This document shows positions 46,022 through 55,027 of a stretch of 62,620 nucleotides of DNA, piece by piece; within the stretch, counting starts at the first letter, position 1; each line of letters begins with the position of its first letter. Position numbers and translations under genes: made by a program. A model generated the notes under the pieces. The model had not been told where the DNA came from. It did not search any database and saw only the letters and a list, made by a program, of their open reading frames with translations. The stretch comes from Pirellulaceae bacterium. Its GTDB lineage: Bacteria; Planctomycetota; Planctomycetia; Pirellulales; Thermoguttaceae. The stretch is from positions 1-62,620 of the forward strand of contig JAAYCB010000088.1 of assembly GCA_012744395.1 (NCBI GenBank), given 5' to 3'.

Positions 46022-47083
46022 TCATTTTCCCGAGGCCATCAACTCCCGCAGGAGCCGCAGGGTGCGGTCGATCTGCTCGTCGGTTCCCACGCTGATCCGC
46101 AGCCCGTCGCCCCAGCCGGGATAGTTCATGTATCGGACGAGGATGCCCCGCTGTTTGAGCCCTTGGTAGAGCGGCTGTGCGGGCCGTTCCGGATGTACGT
46201 TCCAGGTGAAGTTTGCCTGCGAATCAACCGTTATAAACCCTAGCCGCCGCATGCCCTCGACGAGGCTGGCCCGGGTGGCGAGAATCTTGGCGCGGTTTTC
46301 GGCGAGCCAGTCGCGATCGGTGATCGCGGCCGCCGCGCCGGCGATCGCCAGGGCGTCGCAGTTGTAGGAATCCTTGACCTTGGCCAACTGCTCGATCATC
46401 CGCGGCTGGCCGACGACGTAGCCGAACCGCAAGCCGGCCAGCCCATAGGACTTGCTCAACGTCCGCGAAACGAGAATCTTCTCTTCCTCGGCCACCAGGT
46501 CGAGGCAGTTCGTCTCGGCGAAGTCGGCATACGCCTCGTCGACCAGCAGGGGGCAAGGGAGTCGCCGGGCGAACTCGAGCACGCATTGCGGCGGGATGAC
46601 CGTGCCCGACGGGCTGTTGGGGTTGGGCAGGAAGACCAGCCGGAGCCCCTCGCTTCCGGCGGCGAAGCGGTCGCTGAGCGTCCAATCCGCCTCGAACCGC
46701 ACCTCCTCGCTCCGCGCGCCCTGAAGGTCGGCGAGGGTCTTGTAGAGCACGTAGCTCGGGTAGGGGAGCCGGAGGAGCTGGCCGGCGCCGACGAACGCCC
46801 GGGTGGCGATTGTGAGGATGTCGTCGCTGCCGTTGCCGCAGAGGATCCAGTCGGGCGGGACGCCGAGGACCGCGGCGGCCGCCTCGCGGAAGGGCTGACC
46901 CAGCGGATGCGGGTAGCGGCCGAGCCCGCGATCGAGCGCCGCCCGGATCGCTTCGGCAACCGCCGGCGACGCCGGGTAGGGGTTCTCGTTCGTGTTGAGC
47001 TTGACGACCGCTTCGCCATGCCCCGGCTGCTCGCCCGGCACATAGCCGGAGATTGCCTCTATTTCAGGTCGGAAGTAGCACAT
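46022..47083 (-). CDS. hisC: Histidinol-phosphate aminotransferase
   Basis: ATG at 47083 (MCYFRPEIEAISGYVPGEQP). This PLP-dependent fold-type I transaminase makes histidinol phosphate. Motifs: KLNTNENPYPASPAV at the N-terminus, GNGSDDIL, FLPNPNSPSGT, VDEAYADF and SRTLSKSYGLAGLRFGY with the PLP-binding lysine. Length is 353 residues, normal for HisC. Both its flanks carry the same family of AATGTCGAA repeats. Confidence 0.96.
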   Translation of the reverse strand: MCYFRPEIEAISGYVPGEQPGHGEAVVKLNTNENPYPASPAVAEAIRAALDRGLGRYPHPLGQPFREAAAAVLGVPPDWILCGNGSDDILTIATRAFVGAGQLLRLPYPSYVLYKTLADLQGARSEEVRFEADWTLSDRFAAGSEGLRLVFLPNPNSPSGTVIPPQCVLEFARRLPCPLLVDEAYADFAETNCLDLVAEEEKILVSRTLSKSYGLAGLRFGYVVGQPRMIEQLAKVKDSYNCDALAIAGAAAAITDRDWLAENRAKILATRASLVEGMRRLGFITVDSQANFTWNVHPERPAQPLYQGLKQRGILVRYMNYPGWGDGLRISVGTDEQIDRTLRLLRELMASGK

Positions 47084-47084
47084 G

Positions 47085-47300
47085 AGGGGTCGGAAATGTC
47101 GAAGGTCGAAAACCAAATGAGGAACGAATGTCGAAGGTCGAAGGTCGAAAACCAAATGAGGAACGAATGTCGAACTCCTGAAGGATGAAGGTCGATGCTC
47201 GATCGGTGGAGGCGTTTGTGCCTCCGCGCTCGCGTGGCCTTCTTCATTTGTCCTTCGTCATTCTTTCGGCATTTGATTTTCGACATTTGTCATTCCCCTC
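47085..47300. repeat. TGTCGAA-type repeats between hisD and hisC
   Basis: Two 39-base direct repeats start at 47098 and 47137, each beginning GTCGAAGGTCGAAAACC. A further copy in the other orientation lies at about 47235-47297 and supplies the last codons and stop of hisD. Confidence 0.85.
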
Positions 47301-48673
47301 TTGCCTGGATCTGGTTCCGCCAGGCGGATTTCGACGCTGGCGCGGTGGGCCGTGAGCCCCTCCTTGGTCGCCAGAATCCGCACGGCGGGGGCGAGGCGGC
47401 GGATTCCTTCCCGGTCGAAGTGGATCAGACTCGAGGAGCGGAGGAAATCGTTGGCCGACAGTCCGGAGGCGAAGCGGGCGGTGCCGCTGGTCGGCAGCAC
47501 GTGGGAGGGGCCGGCGGCGTAGTCGCCGAGCGCGACGGGCGCGTAGTTGCCCAGGAAGACCGCGCCGGCGTGTTGGATTTTTCTGGCCAGCTCCGGGGCG
47601 TTCTCCGTGGCCACGTGGAGGTGCTCGGGGGCGATCTGGTCGGCGAGTTGGCAGGCCTCATCGGCATCGCGGGCGAGGATCACCGCGCCGAAGTCTTCCA
47701 GGCTCTGCCTGGCGAGTTGGCCCCGCTCGACTTGATCGATCCGACGGGCGACTTCGCCCACGGCGGCCCGCAGCGCTGGCTCGTCCCAGCCGATGAGGAT
47801 GCTGGCCCCCGGCGCGTGTTCGGCCTGGGCGAGGAGGTCGTAGGCCGTGTAATCGGCACGGGTGGATTGATCGACAATCACCACGACCTCGCTGGGGCCG
47901 GCGATCGAATCGATGGCGACGTCTCCGTAGACGTGTTTTTTGGCCAGGGCGACGAAGAGATTGCCCGGCCCGACGATCTTGTCGACCCGCGGCAGCCCCT
48001 CGACGCCGTAGGCCAATGCGGCGACGGCCTGCGCGCCGCCGAGCCGATAGACCTCGTCGATTCCCAGTTCGCGGCAGGTGGCGAGCATGTCGTGGTTGTA
48101 GGCGCCGAACCGCGTAGGGGGAGCGACGACGGCAAGCTGTTTCACGCCGGCGACTTGGGCCGGCACGGCGGTCATCAGCACGGTCGAAGGATAGGCGGCG
48201 GCCCCGCCCGGCACGCAGACTCCGACGCGCGCCAGCGGCAGGTATCGTTCGACGAGGTAGCCGTCGGGGCGGTCGATCCGCACGTCGCGGTGGAGGATCG
48301 CCCGCTGGAAATCCGCGATATTCTCGCGGACCTGGCGGACGGCGGCGAGGAATTCCGGGTCGGCCTTGGCGTGGGCCTCGTCCAGTTCGGCCTGGGGAAC
48401 GCGGATGGTCTGCGGCGCGAGTTCGGCGTGGTCGATCCGCGCGGAGTAATCCAAGACGGCCTCGAGGCCCTTTTGCTCGACGTCGCGGCAGATCCGGCGG
48501 ACGACTTCCGAGGGCGAGAGAGGCTCGCCGAAGATTTCGATGGTTCGCTGGCGGCCCTCCTGGCTGACGATCTCGCCGCGTGGGCTGAGCTTCTCTCGGA
48601 GGCGGGCCATCGCCGCCTTGATGTCGTCCTTGCGGCTGTCAATCCAGGTGATTTTCAGGTCTTGGAGCGGCAT
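47258..48673 (-). CDS. hisD: Histidinol dehydrogenase with repeat-derived C-terminal tail
   Basis: The ATG at 48673 is chosen because GGGAG lies eight bases upstream; the ATG at 48688 has no such site. It oxidises histidinol to histidine in two NAD-dependent steps. Motifs: VCVPGGAAAYPSTVLM, KIVGPGNLFVALAKKHVYG, DSIAGPSEVVVI, LLAQAEH, PEHLHV and SHVLPTSGTARF. The protein is 471 residues, about 40 longer than usual. The last residues (GMTNVENQMPKE) and the stop codon are encoded by the AATGTCGAA repeat, so the element has extended the reading frame. Confidence 0.95.
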   Translation of the reverse strand: MPLQDLKITWIDSRKDDIKAAMARLREKLSPRGEIVSQEGRQRTIEIFGEPLSPSEVVRRICRDVEQKGLEAVLDYSARIDHAELAPQTIRVPQAELDEAHAKADPEFLAAVRQVRENIADFQRAILHRDVRIDRPDGYLVERYLPLARVGVCVPGGAAAYPSTVLMTAVPAQVAGVKQLAVVAPPTRFGAYNHDMLATCRELGIDEVYRLGGAQAVAALAYGVEGLPRVDKIVGPGNLFVALAKKHVYGDVAIDSIAGPSEVVVIVDQSTRADYTAYDLLAQAEHAPGASILIGWDEPALRAAVGEVARRIDQVERGQLARQSLEDFGAVILARDADEACQLADQIAPEHLHVATENAPELARKIQHAGAVFLGNYAPVALGDYAAGPSHVLPTSGTARFASGLSANDFLRSSSLIHFDREGIRRLAPAVRILATKEGLTAHRASVEIRLAEPDPGKRGMTNVENQMPKE

Positions 48674-48919
48674 CGAGGAGTCTCCCATGGGGCTTTTCCG
48701 GGCCGAGCGGCATGGCTCGCCAGAACATCAGACCGGGAAACCATCCATTGTGTTCGCTGCCGCCGAGCAGCGGAACCCCCTCGCGCGTCGGCGGCGTGTC
48801 TGACCGGGAGGGCCGACTTTTCCGGCTTTTCCACCCCGGCGCGCGCGGAATCCTGGCAGGGAGCGCCGCGGGCGCCCTACAATTGGTGAGGGCCCGCGCC
48901 CGCTAAGGGTCCGCGCCCG

Positions 48920-51900
48920 ATGAAAGTCTGTCTTTCGCCGTTTTTCATCCCCGCTTGCAACGCCCGTCAGGTCCCCGCCTTGGATCCCGTGCTGTTCTTC
49001 ATCACCTGCCCCACCTGCGAAGCTCGGCTCAGCGTCCGAAATGCTGTGGCGATTGGCGCGATTTTGAACTGCCCCAAGTGTGGGAGCATGGTCCAGGTCG
49101 CGGCGCCGCCCGGCTGGCGGGAGCAGGCAGCGGCGCCGCCTGGATCCGGTGCTGCGGGAGAGCCGTCGGCGGAAATGCCGCCGGTCCGGGCGCGGCGTGG
49201 GGCCGGCGTGGGGCCGCCGAACCTCCCGGCGGAATCTGGGCGCGGCTCCGAGGCCCTCACTGGATGCGAATCGGGAGAAGACCACGCCGTGGCGAACCGG
49301 CCGAGTCGCGCGGGCCGCCGGCAGCCGCAAGAAGCGGCGCCGCAGCCGATTGGCCGAGCCGCGGCAGTCTCGCCGGCGGGGGCGATTGCGGGCGGTTCGG
49401 CTTCGGCGCAGGCGGCGCCCGCGGCGGCGCGGGAGGCGCAGCCGCCGTCGTTGGAGCCTCCGGCGGAGATGGCCCGTCCGGGCGTTCCGCCCTCGCCGCT
49501 GCCACCCCCGGTCGATTGGGCTTCGCCGGCAGAGGCGGCTGCTCGCAAGTGGCTGCTATGGGGCGCTGCTTCGGTGGCGGGGTTGGTGGTCTTGGTCGGC
49601 GCCTGGTCGCTGCTCTCCAGCGGCAAGACCTCCAGGGACCTGGCGGCGTCAAGCCCGCCGGTCGCTTCGCCCGTGGAACCGCCCGCCCCAGCGCCGGCCG
49701 GCCCGGCGCTTGATGCCCGGTGGATTCCCGACGCGCCCGAGTTGCTGCTCCGCCTGGAGGTGGCGACGCTCGAAGCCTCGGGCGTGCTGGAGACGATCTA
49801 CCAGGCCGCCCCCGGCGTCCGCGAGGCCGTTGCCGAGAGCCTCTTCAAGGGCTTTGGCTTGCAGCCCAAGGCGGTGCGGCGCGTGACGTGGGCTTCCGCG
49901 GACCTTGGCGATTGGACCGGCCAGGGGGTTGCCGTGATCGAACTGGCCGAAGGCCAGAATGCCGGCGTGCTGCGTTCGGCGGGCGAACCGCTCGACTGGC
50001 GGCTCGAAGGCCGTCCGGCTCGGCGACTGAACCGGCCCGCCTGGACGCTGCCCTACGTTGTGCTCGACGATCGCACGATTGTCACCGGCGAAGCGTCGCT
50101 GCTCGGGCAGCTTGCCGGCCGCGGCGGAGACAGCGCGGACCTCGGCGGGCTGTCGCCGTTCTTCGCAGCCGCACCGGCGGACGCCGATCTGCTGCTGGGA
50201 ATCGATCTGTCCGCGGCAAGAACGGCCGGCTGGCCGCTCCCGACCGAGTGGCTGGATGTCTGGCCCGAAGGCAAGGCCTCGTGGAACCTGATCTGGGGGA
50301 TGCCCGTCGGATTGGGCGTGGTCTATGAGGGCGGCGACCTGTCGTTGATGGAATTGGCCCTGATCTGCGAAGGGCACACGGCGGCCGACAAGATCCGCAC
50401 GGCTCTCGGACAGTTCTCGCCCCAGGCAAGATCGGTGCTCGCCAGCCGGATCGACCGGATGGCGGCCTCGATCGCCGCCGGCGAGATCGAGGCCGCCGAG
50501 GCGAGTCGCTACGAACTGGCACTCCGCGGCTCGCTGGCCGCGCTGGAGAGCGCGGAGGTCGACCTGGTCGATCGCTGCGTCTGGGTCCGGACGGACCTGG
50601 GCGGCAATTCGGCCGAGTGGACCTCGGCGGTGGCGGCGAGCGAGGCGGCCGCCAGATCGGACTGGCTTCGCGCTGCCGGCGCGGTTGACGAAGAAGCGCA
50701 CGGCCGCCTCCACGGGGCGTTGGCCAGGCACGACGGCGACGAGGGACGGATGCCCGCCGGCGTGCTCAACCCGGGTCTGCTGCCGCCAGAGACTCGGCTG
50801 AGCTGGATTACGGCGATGCTCCCCTATCTGGGGCACGCGGCCTGGTCCGAACAACTGGATGCGAGCTACTCGTGGGACGGTCCCAAGAACAGGCCGGTGA
50901 CGACGAAACGGCTTGGCGAGGTGCTTAATCCGGCCCTCCGGCCGCGCCAGACCGATGCCGGTTATCCGGTTTCGCACTATGCGGGCGTGGCGGGGATCGG
51001 CGCCGACGCGGCGATGCTGCCGCGCGACGACCCGCGGGCCGGCGTCTTCGGCTTCCAGGCGAGCCGGCGGCTGGGCGAGATTCCCGACGGCGCAAGCAAC
51101 ACGATTGCCACGGCCGGCGTGGCCGCCGAACTCGGCCCCTGGGCGGCCGGCGGAACGGCCACGGTGCGGGCTTTGACCCAGCAGCCGTACATCAACGGCC
51201 CCGATGGTTTCGGCAGCGGCCAACCCGGCGGAATGTATGTCGGGATGGCTGACGGTTCGGCCCGATTCCTCTCGAAGGACATCGCTCCGGAGGTCGTCGA
51301 GCAGTTGGCGACCGCCGCCGGCGGGGAGGTTCTGAAACTCGCGGGGGAGGGACCAAAGCCGCCCCCCGTGCCGGAACCGCCGAACGCGGAAACACCTGGC
51401 GGTCCGGAAGGGCTGCCGAAGGTTGACAAGGCCGAAACAGAAAGCCACGGCGGGCAGGAAGCAACACCGCCGATTGACAACCCGGAAGCATCCGCGGTCG
51501 CCGAGCAACCGGAGGGCGCGCCGGATGCCCAGCCGCCAGCAGCGCCGGCCGCCGATGCGGCCGTGCAACTGGCCGCGGTGATTTCCGGCGTGGCGATCAC
51601 GGACGTGCCGCTGAAGGATGCCGTCGAAGTCTTCAGCCGCTATGGCGGTTTCAAAACGACGTTCGATCTGGCGGCGATGTCGGAACTCGGCGTGCGGTTC
51701 GATCGGCCGGTCGCGCTGCGGCAGACGGGGACAACCGTGGCGACCGCTCTGAATGTGATGCTTGGCAGCTGCGGACTGGCGGCCGTCCCCGTGGGCGGGC
51801 ATGTGCTGATCACCAGCCCGGCGAGCAGAAGCGCGGTGTTCGGCTCGGTTCGCTACACGGTCGACGACCTGGCCGAGCCCGGCGGCGCGGGGGTGTCGGA

Positions 51901-52621
51901 ACTCGGTTCCCTGATCACGCGGCTGGTGGCTCCGGAAAGTTGGCAGGCGGCCGGCGGGCCGGGCACGTTCCGCGCGGACGGATCGGTGCTCGAAATCGGC
52001 CAGACCGAAGCGGTCCACCGGCAGATTCTGGTCTTTTGCGAGAGACTCCGTGTCGCCCGGCGGCTGCCGACGCGGAGCAGCCGGCCCGCCGAGCAATTCG
52101 CGTTGACTCCGCGGCTGATCCGGGCGGCGCCGTTGCTTGCGCGCCCGGTGAGCGTCAATTTCTTCGAGCCCGTGCCGGTCGAGAGGATTGTCGAGGAACT
52201 GGCGCGGATCACCGAGTCGCAGATCGCCGTCGAATGGCTGGCGTTGGAAGAGCAAGGCAAGTCGCCGGCCGTGGCGGCGGCGATCACCCTCCAGGATGCG
52301 CCGCTGGGAGAGGGACTCGCCACGTTGCTGGGGCCGCTGGAATTGGCCTATCGCGTGATCGACGCGGAGACGATTGAAATCACCACGCCCGCGCGGCTGG
52401 CGTCGCAGCTGGAGCGGGAGTTCCACCCGATCGGCGAGTTGCTCGAAAACGGCCAGACGGCCGCGGCATTGATCCAGCGAATCCGCGAGGAAATCGGCGC
52501 CGCGTGGGCCGATTCCGGCGGGCCGGGCCAGATCGTGTTCGACGAGCCGTCGCGGTGCCTGATCGTGCTGCACTCGCAGAGCGTGCAGGCGGCGATCGGC
52601 CGCCTGCTCGGGGAGCAGTAG
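48920..52621 (+). CDS. Large membrane-anchored protein: zinc ribbon, DUF1559-like and secretin-N-like regions (1,233 aa)
   Basis: ATG at 48920. Residues about 30-58 form a zinc ribbon (CPTCEARLSVRNAV...CPKCGS). A Pro/Ala-rich linker leads to one transmembrane helix at about 212-232, so most of the protein is exported. Residues about 270-640 resemble planctomycete DUF3352-like repeats. About 650-830 resembles the C-terminal module of DUF1559 proteins (YVGMADGSARFLSKDI) without the prepilin helix. After another low-complexity linker, two segments (about 885-975 and 1065-1160) look like secretin/TonB short N-terminal domains (ISGVAITDVPLKDAVEVFSR; LQDAPLGEGLATLLGPLELA). The function is unknown; a cell-envelope or secretion role is inferred. 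Confidence 0.75.
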   Translation: MKVCLSPFFIPACNARQVPALDPVLFFITCPTCEARLSVRNAVAIGAILNCPKCGSMVQVAAPPGWREQAAAPPGSGAAGEPSAEMPPVRARRGAGVGPPNLPAESGRGSEALTGCESGEDHAVANRPSRAGRRQPQEAAPQPIGRAAAVSPAGAIAGGSASAQAAPAAAREAQPPSLEPPAEMARPGVPPSPLPPPVDWASPAEAAARKWLLWGAASVAGLVVLVGAWSLLSSGKTSRDLAASSPPVASPVEPPAPAPAGPALDARWIPDAPELLLRLEVATLEASGVLETIYQAAPGVREAVAESLFKGFGLQPKAVRRVTWASADLGDWTGQGVAVIELAEGQNAGVLRSAGEPLDWRLEGRPARRLNRPAWTLPYVVLDDRTIVTGEASLLGQLAGRGGDSADLGGLSPFFAAAPADADLLLGIDLSAARTAGWPLPTEWLDVWPEGKASWNLIWGMPVGLGVVYEGGDLSLMELALICEGHTAADKIRTALGQFSPQARSVLASRIDRMAASIAAGEIEAAEASRYELALRGSLAALESAEVDLVDRCVWVRTDLGGNSAEWTSAVAASEAAARSDWLRAAGAVDEEAHGRLHGALARHDGDEGRMPAGVLNPGLLPPETRLSWITAMLPYLGHAAWSEQLDASYSWDGPKNRPVTTKRLGEVLNPALRPRQTDAGYPVSHYAGVAGIGADAAMLPRDDPRAGVFGFQASRRLGEIPDGASNTIATAGVAAELGPWAAGGTATVRALTQQPYINGPDGFGSGQPGGMYVGMADGSARFLSKDIAPEVVEQLATAAGGEVLKLAGEGPKPPPVPEPPNAETPGGPEGLPKVDKAETESHGGQEATPPIDNPEASAVAEQPEGAPDAQPPAAPAADAAVQLAAVISGVAITDVPLKDAVEVFSRYGGFKTTFDLAAMSELGVRFDRPVALRQTGTTVATALNVMLGSCGLAAVPVGGHVLITSPASRSAVFGSVRYTVDDLAEPGGAGVSELGSLITRLVAPESWQAAGGPGTFRADGSVLEIGQTEAVHRQILVFCERLRVARRLPTRSSRPAEQFALTPRLIRAAPLLARPVSVNFFEPVPVERIVEELARITESQIAVEWLALEEQGKSPAVAAAITLQDAPLGEGLATLLGPLELAYRVIDAETIEITTPARLASQLEREFHPIGELLENGQTAAALIQRIREEIGAAWADSGGPGQIVFDEPSRCLIVLHSQSVQAAIGRLLGEQ

Positions 52622-52821
52622 TCGTTGGTGGCTGGAAACAGGGCGGCATAGCCGGCATTGCCATGCCCCCGGTCAATGGCCACATCGGCCAGTGCGACGA
52701 TTGCCGCAATCGCCAGCAGATCCCGCCAGGAGACCGGCGGTTGGTCGCGCGCCGGCAGGGGCGTTGGACCCTGCCAAATCTTCCTCCGAGGGGCGGCTGA
52801 GATTTTTTTCGATTTTTCCTC

Positions 52822-52850
52822 TTGCTTTTTCGCCGGGATGATCGAAAATA
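52822..52850 (+). promoter_or_regulatory. Weak promoter candidate for the aro leader
   Basis: TTGCTT followed 16-17 bases later by GAAAATA, about 50 bases upstream of the leader ORF. The match is poor and is offered only because a promoter is required between 52621 and 52898. Confidence 0.2.
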
Positions 52851-52897
52851 GTCCAGCGGTGGCGGCCGTTGCCGCCAAAACGCGGAAGAGAAGCCAC

Positions 52898-52969
52898 ATG
52901 AGCCGATCCTACACCTACTTCTGGTTTTATTTTTACCCGCCGGGTCGCGGGACCGGAGGTAGTTTGTAG
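52898..52969 (+). CDS. Aromatic leader peptide (23 aa) of the DAHP synthase attenuator
   Basis: ATG at 52898 follows GGAAGAG (52884-52890) at seven bases. The peptide contains YTYFWFYFY at residues 5-13: four Tyr, three Phe and one Trp in nine positions, encoded at 52910-52936. It ends at a TAG (52967-52969). Such a run is very unlikely by chance and is the hallmark of leader peptides that sense charged tRNA for the amino acids made by the downstream pathway. The downstream gene is DAHP synthase, the first enzyme of aromatic amino acid synthesis. The peptide itself probably has no function beyond ribosome stalling. Confidence 0.8.
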   Translation: MSRSYTYFWFYFYPPGRGTGGSL

Positions 52970-53039
52970 ATTCAGCGGTTGATCCTGACAAACACCAAAA
53001 AGCCCCGAGACTCGGCTGATGAGTCTCGGGGCTTTTTTT
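52940..53039 (+). promoter_or_regulatory. Transcription attenuator of the DAHP synthase gene
   Basis: Three mutually exclusive pairings can be drawn. A local hairpin uses GGTC (52943-52946) and GACC (52951-52954). The terminator is 53001-53033. An antiterminator would pair GGGTCGCGGG (52942-52951) with CCCGAGACTC (53004-53013): eight Watson-Crick pairs, one G-U and one mismatch. A ribosome stalled on the early aromatic codons would free 52942-52951 and favour the antiterminator. One that reaches the stop codon would cover or border that segment and let the terminator form. The pairing is seen in the sequence; the mechanism is inferred from the trp and pheA attenuators. Confidence 0.7.
53001..53039 (+). 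terminator. Intrinsic terminator in the aro leader
   Basis: AGCCCCGAGACTC (53001-53013) pairs perfectly with GAGTCTCGGGGCT (53021-53033) around a seven-base loop, followed by T at 53034-53039. It lies 95 bases before the DAHP synthase ATG, after the leader peptide stop. Confidence 0.93.
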
Positions 53040-53133
53040 GTTTTCTCAAGCAGCAAATCGGCGCAAGAGACGCCTGGCGGGTCCGCAGAGGGCCGGTCCG
53101 AAAACACCTCGAAAGGGAAAGGAACGTGCGGCC

Positions 53134-54147
53134 ATGATTGTGGTCATGAAACAAGGTGCAACGAAAGAGCAGGTCGAGCACATGATACGGCGAGTTGAAG
53201 AGCTGGGACTCAAATCCCACGTGATCCACGGCACGGAGCGGACGGTGATTGCGGCGATCGGCGACAAGCGCGACGAGGATCGCCAGTCGCTGGAGAGCGG
53301 GCCGGGAGTGGACGAGGTCGTGGCGATCCTGGCGCCCTACAAGGTGGCCAGCCTGGAGGTGAAACGAGAGCGAACGATCGTCCACTGCGGGTCGCTCTCG
53401 GTCGGCAATTGCCATCTCGGAGTGATCGCCGGCCCCTGTTCCGTGGAGAGCGAGGAGCAGACCCTGGCGACGGCCAGGGCGGTCAAGGCCGCCGGCGCCA
53501 CGGCGCTCCGGGGAGGGGCGTTCAAGCCGCGCACCAGCCCGTACAGCTTCCAGGGGCTGAAGATGGACGGATTGAAGATCCTGGCCGCCGCCAGGGCGGA
53601 GACCGGCCTGCCGATCGTCACCGAGGTGATCGCCGCGGGCGACGTGCCGCTGGTCGCCGCGTATGCGGACGTCCTCCAGATCGGCGCGCGAAACATGCAG
53701 AACTACCGGCTGCTCGAAGAGGCGGGCGCGGCCGGCAAGCCGGTCCTGCTCAAACGCGGGCCTTCCGCCACGCTCGACGAACTGCTCCTGGCGGCCGAAT
53801 ACATTCTGAACGCCGGCAATCAGAACGTGATGCTCTGCGAGCGGGGCATCCGCACCTTCGAGACGCACACGCGGTACACGCTCCCGGTCGCCAGCGTGCC
53901 TTACCTGCACGATCGGACGCACCTGCCGGTCGTGGTCGATCCGAGCCACGGGACGGGCCACACGAGCCTTGTCCCGCGGACCGCCGCGGCGGCCGTGGCC
54001 GCCGGCGCCGACGGGCTGATGCTCGAGGTCCATCCCGACCCGGAAACGGCCCTTTCCGACGGCTACCAATCGCTGACCTTCCGCCAGTTCGAAGAGACGA
54101 TGGCCTTGATCCACCGAGTCGCGGAAGCCGTGGGGAAACAGGTCTGA
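53134..54147 (+). CDS. aroF: 3-deoxy-7-phosphoheptulonate (DAHP) synthase, type I-beta
   Basis: ATG at 53134 with AAAGGA upstream. It condenses phosphoenolpyruvate and erythrose 4-phosphate, the entry step to Phe, Tyr and Trp. Residues 1-70 form a ferredoxin-like regulatory domain ([20 protein letters not shown]) as in the Thermotoga enzyme, where it mediates feedback inhibition. The barrel has [58 protein letters not shown] and [11 protein letters not shown] with metal and substrate ligands. It is alone in its transcript, behind the attenuator, and convergent with the pseudopilus operon. Confidence 0.96.
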   Translation: MIVVMKQGATKEQVEHMIRRVEELGLKSHVIHGTERTVIAAIGDKRDEDRQSLESGPGVDEVVAILAPYKVASLEVKRERTIVHCGSLSVGNCHLGVIAGPCSVESEEQTLATARAVKAAGATALRGGAFKPRTSPYSFQGLKMDGLKILAAARAETGLPIVTEVIAAGDVPLVAAYADVLQIGARNMQNYRLLEEAGAAGKPVLLKRGPSATLDELLLAAEYILNAGNQNVMLCERGIRTFETHTRYTLPVASVPYLHDRTHLPVVVDPSHGTGHTSLVPRTAAAAVAAGADGLMLEVHPDPETALSDGYQSLTFRQFEETMALIHRVAEAVGKQV

Positions 54148-54172
54148 CAGATCCAGCCGATCGCCCCGGCGC

Positions 54173-55027
54173 TCAGAAGTCGCTGATCAGCAACTGCCCG
54201 TCCGATCGGTCGGCCAACTGCTGGAAGACCTGCGGCTCGATCGTCTCGCTGATGAACCGCACGGAGCCGTCGCCGAGAGCGAAATTCGCTCCGCCCGGAT
54301 GGTGGCTGCCGAAGGGGCCGACATACAGCTTGCCCTTGTCCTCGGGCGGGGCCTCTGCGGCCTGGCCGTGATCGGTCCGCGTCTGGTTGGCGTTGATCTG
54401 TTCGCCCGCGTTGCGCAGCGTGGCGCGGGTTCCGCTCATCCAGCCGAGCGAGTCGTTGTCGTCGACGAACTTCTCGCCGAGGAACAGGGTCTGCGAGCAG
54501 CCGTCGCCGATCTCCTCGTAGCGGAGCGCCGCGTTGAGGAAGAACACCCCTTTGTTGTCCGCGTCGATCGGCGCCTCGACCGGATGGTGGCAGCCGGCAT
54601 AGTTGGCGGCGGCGGTTTCACCCGGGCGGTGTGGGGAGGACGGGCAGCGGAGCGTCGGAATCCACCGCTTGCGGACCTGGGCGTTGCTCTCGTCGTAGAC
54701 GCCCTGGCTGAAGTCGATGTGCCGGTAGGTGTTCCGCTCCTCGATGTAGGGGAGAATCTGCGCGATCCAGTTGTGGTGGTATCCCTGGCTCTCGCTGGCG
54801 ATTGGCCCCTGGCTGTTGATCGTGCCCGGCGGATAGACGCCGTGGGCCATGTTGTAGTTCTGCACGGCGAGGATCAGCTGGCAGGCGTTGTTGAGGCACT
54901 GCACGCGGCGGGCCGCCTCCCGAGCCGCCTGGACCGCCGGCAGCAGCAGCGCGATCAGGATTCCGATGATCGCGATCACCACGAGCAGTTCAACCAGCGT
55001 GAACGCCTTCGATCTGTTGGGTTTCAT
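54173..55027 (-). CDS. DUF1559 prepilin-like protein (284 aa)
   Basis: The N-terminus FTLVELLVVIAIIGILIALL is a type IV prepilin/GspG-like cleavage and helix motif, with the cleavage before Phe. The DUF1559 body ends with the H-X9-DG signature, HHPGGANFALGDGSVRFI. These proteins are very numerous in planctomycetes and their role is not settled; here it closes a secretion-like operon and may be a major pseudopilin. ATG at 55027 overlaps the stop of the preceding gene by four bases. Confidence 0.9.
   Translation of the reverse strand: MKPNRSKAFTLVELLVVIAIIGILIALLLPAVQAAREAARRVQCLNNACQLILAVQNYNMAHGVYPPGTINSQGPIASESQGYHHNWIAQILPYIEERNTYRHIDFSQGVYDESNAQVRKRWIPTLRCPSSPHRPGETAAANYAGCHHPVEAPIDADNKGVFFLNAALRYEEIGDGCSQTLFLGEKFVDDNDSLGWMSGTRATLRNAGEQINANQTRTDHGQAAEAPPEDKGKLYVGPFGSHHPGGANFALGDGSVRFISETIEPQVFQQLADRSDGQLLISDF

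Noticed and set aside
48689-48919. Histidine leader peptide upstream of hisD, by analogy with the aro attenuator
   Set aside because: No short ORF with a His run and no terminator hairpin was found in this gap.
49649-52573. 974-codon minus-strand frame opposite the 1,233-residue gene
   Set aside because: No domain in the antisense product; the plus-strand protein has a zinc ribbon, membrane helix and DUF1559-like module.
53001-53039. Terminator belonging to the preceding 1,233-residue gene
   Set aside because: It lies 380 bases after that gene's stop, and directly after the aromatic leader ORF with a complementary antiterminator segment. Attenuation explains the arrangement better.
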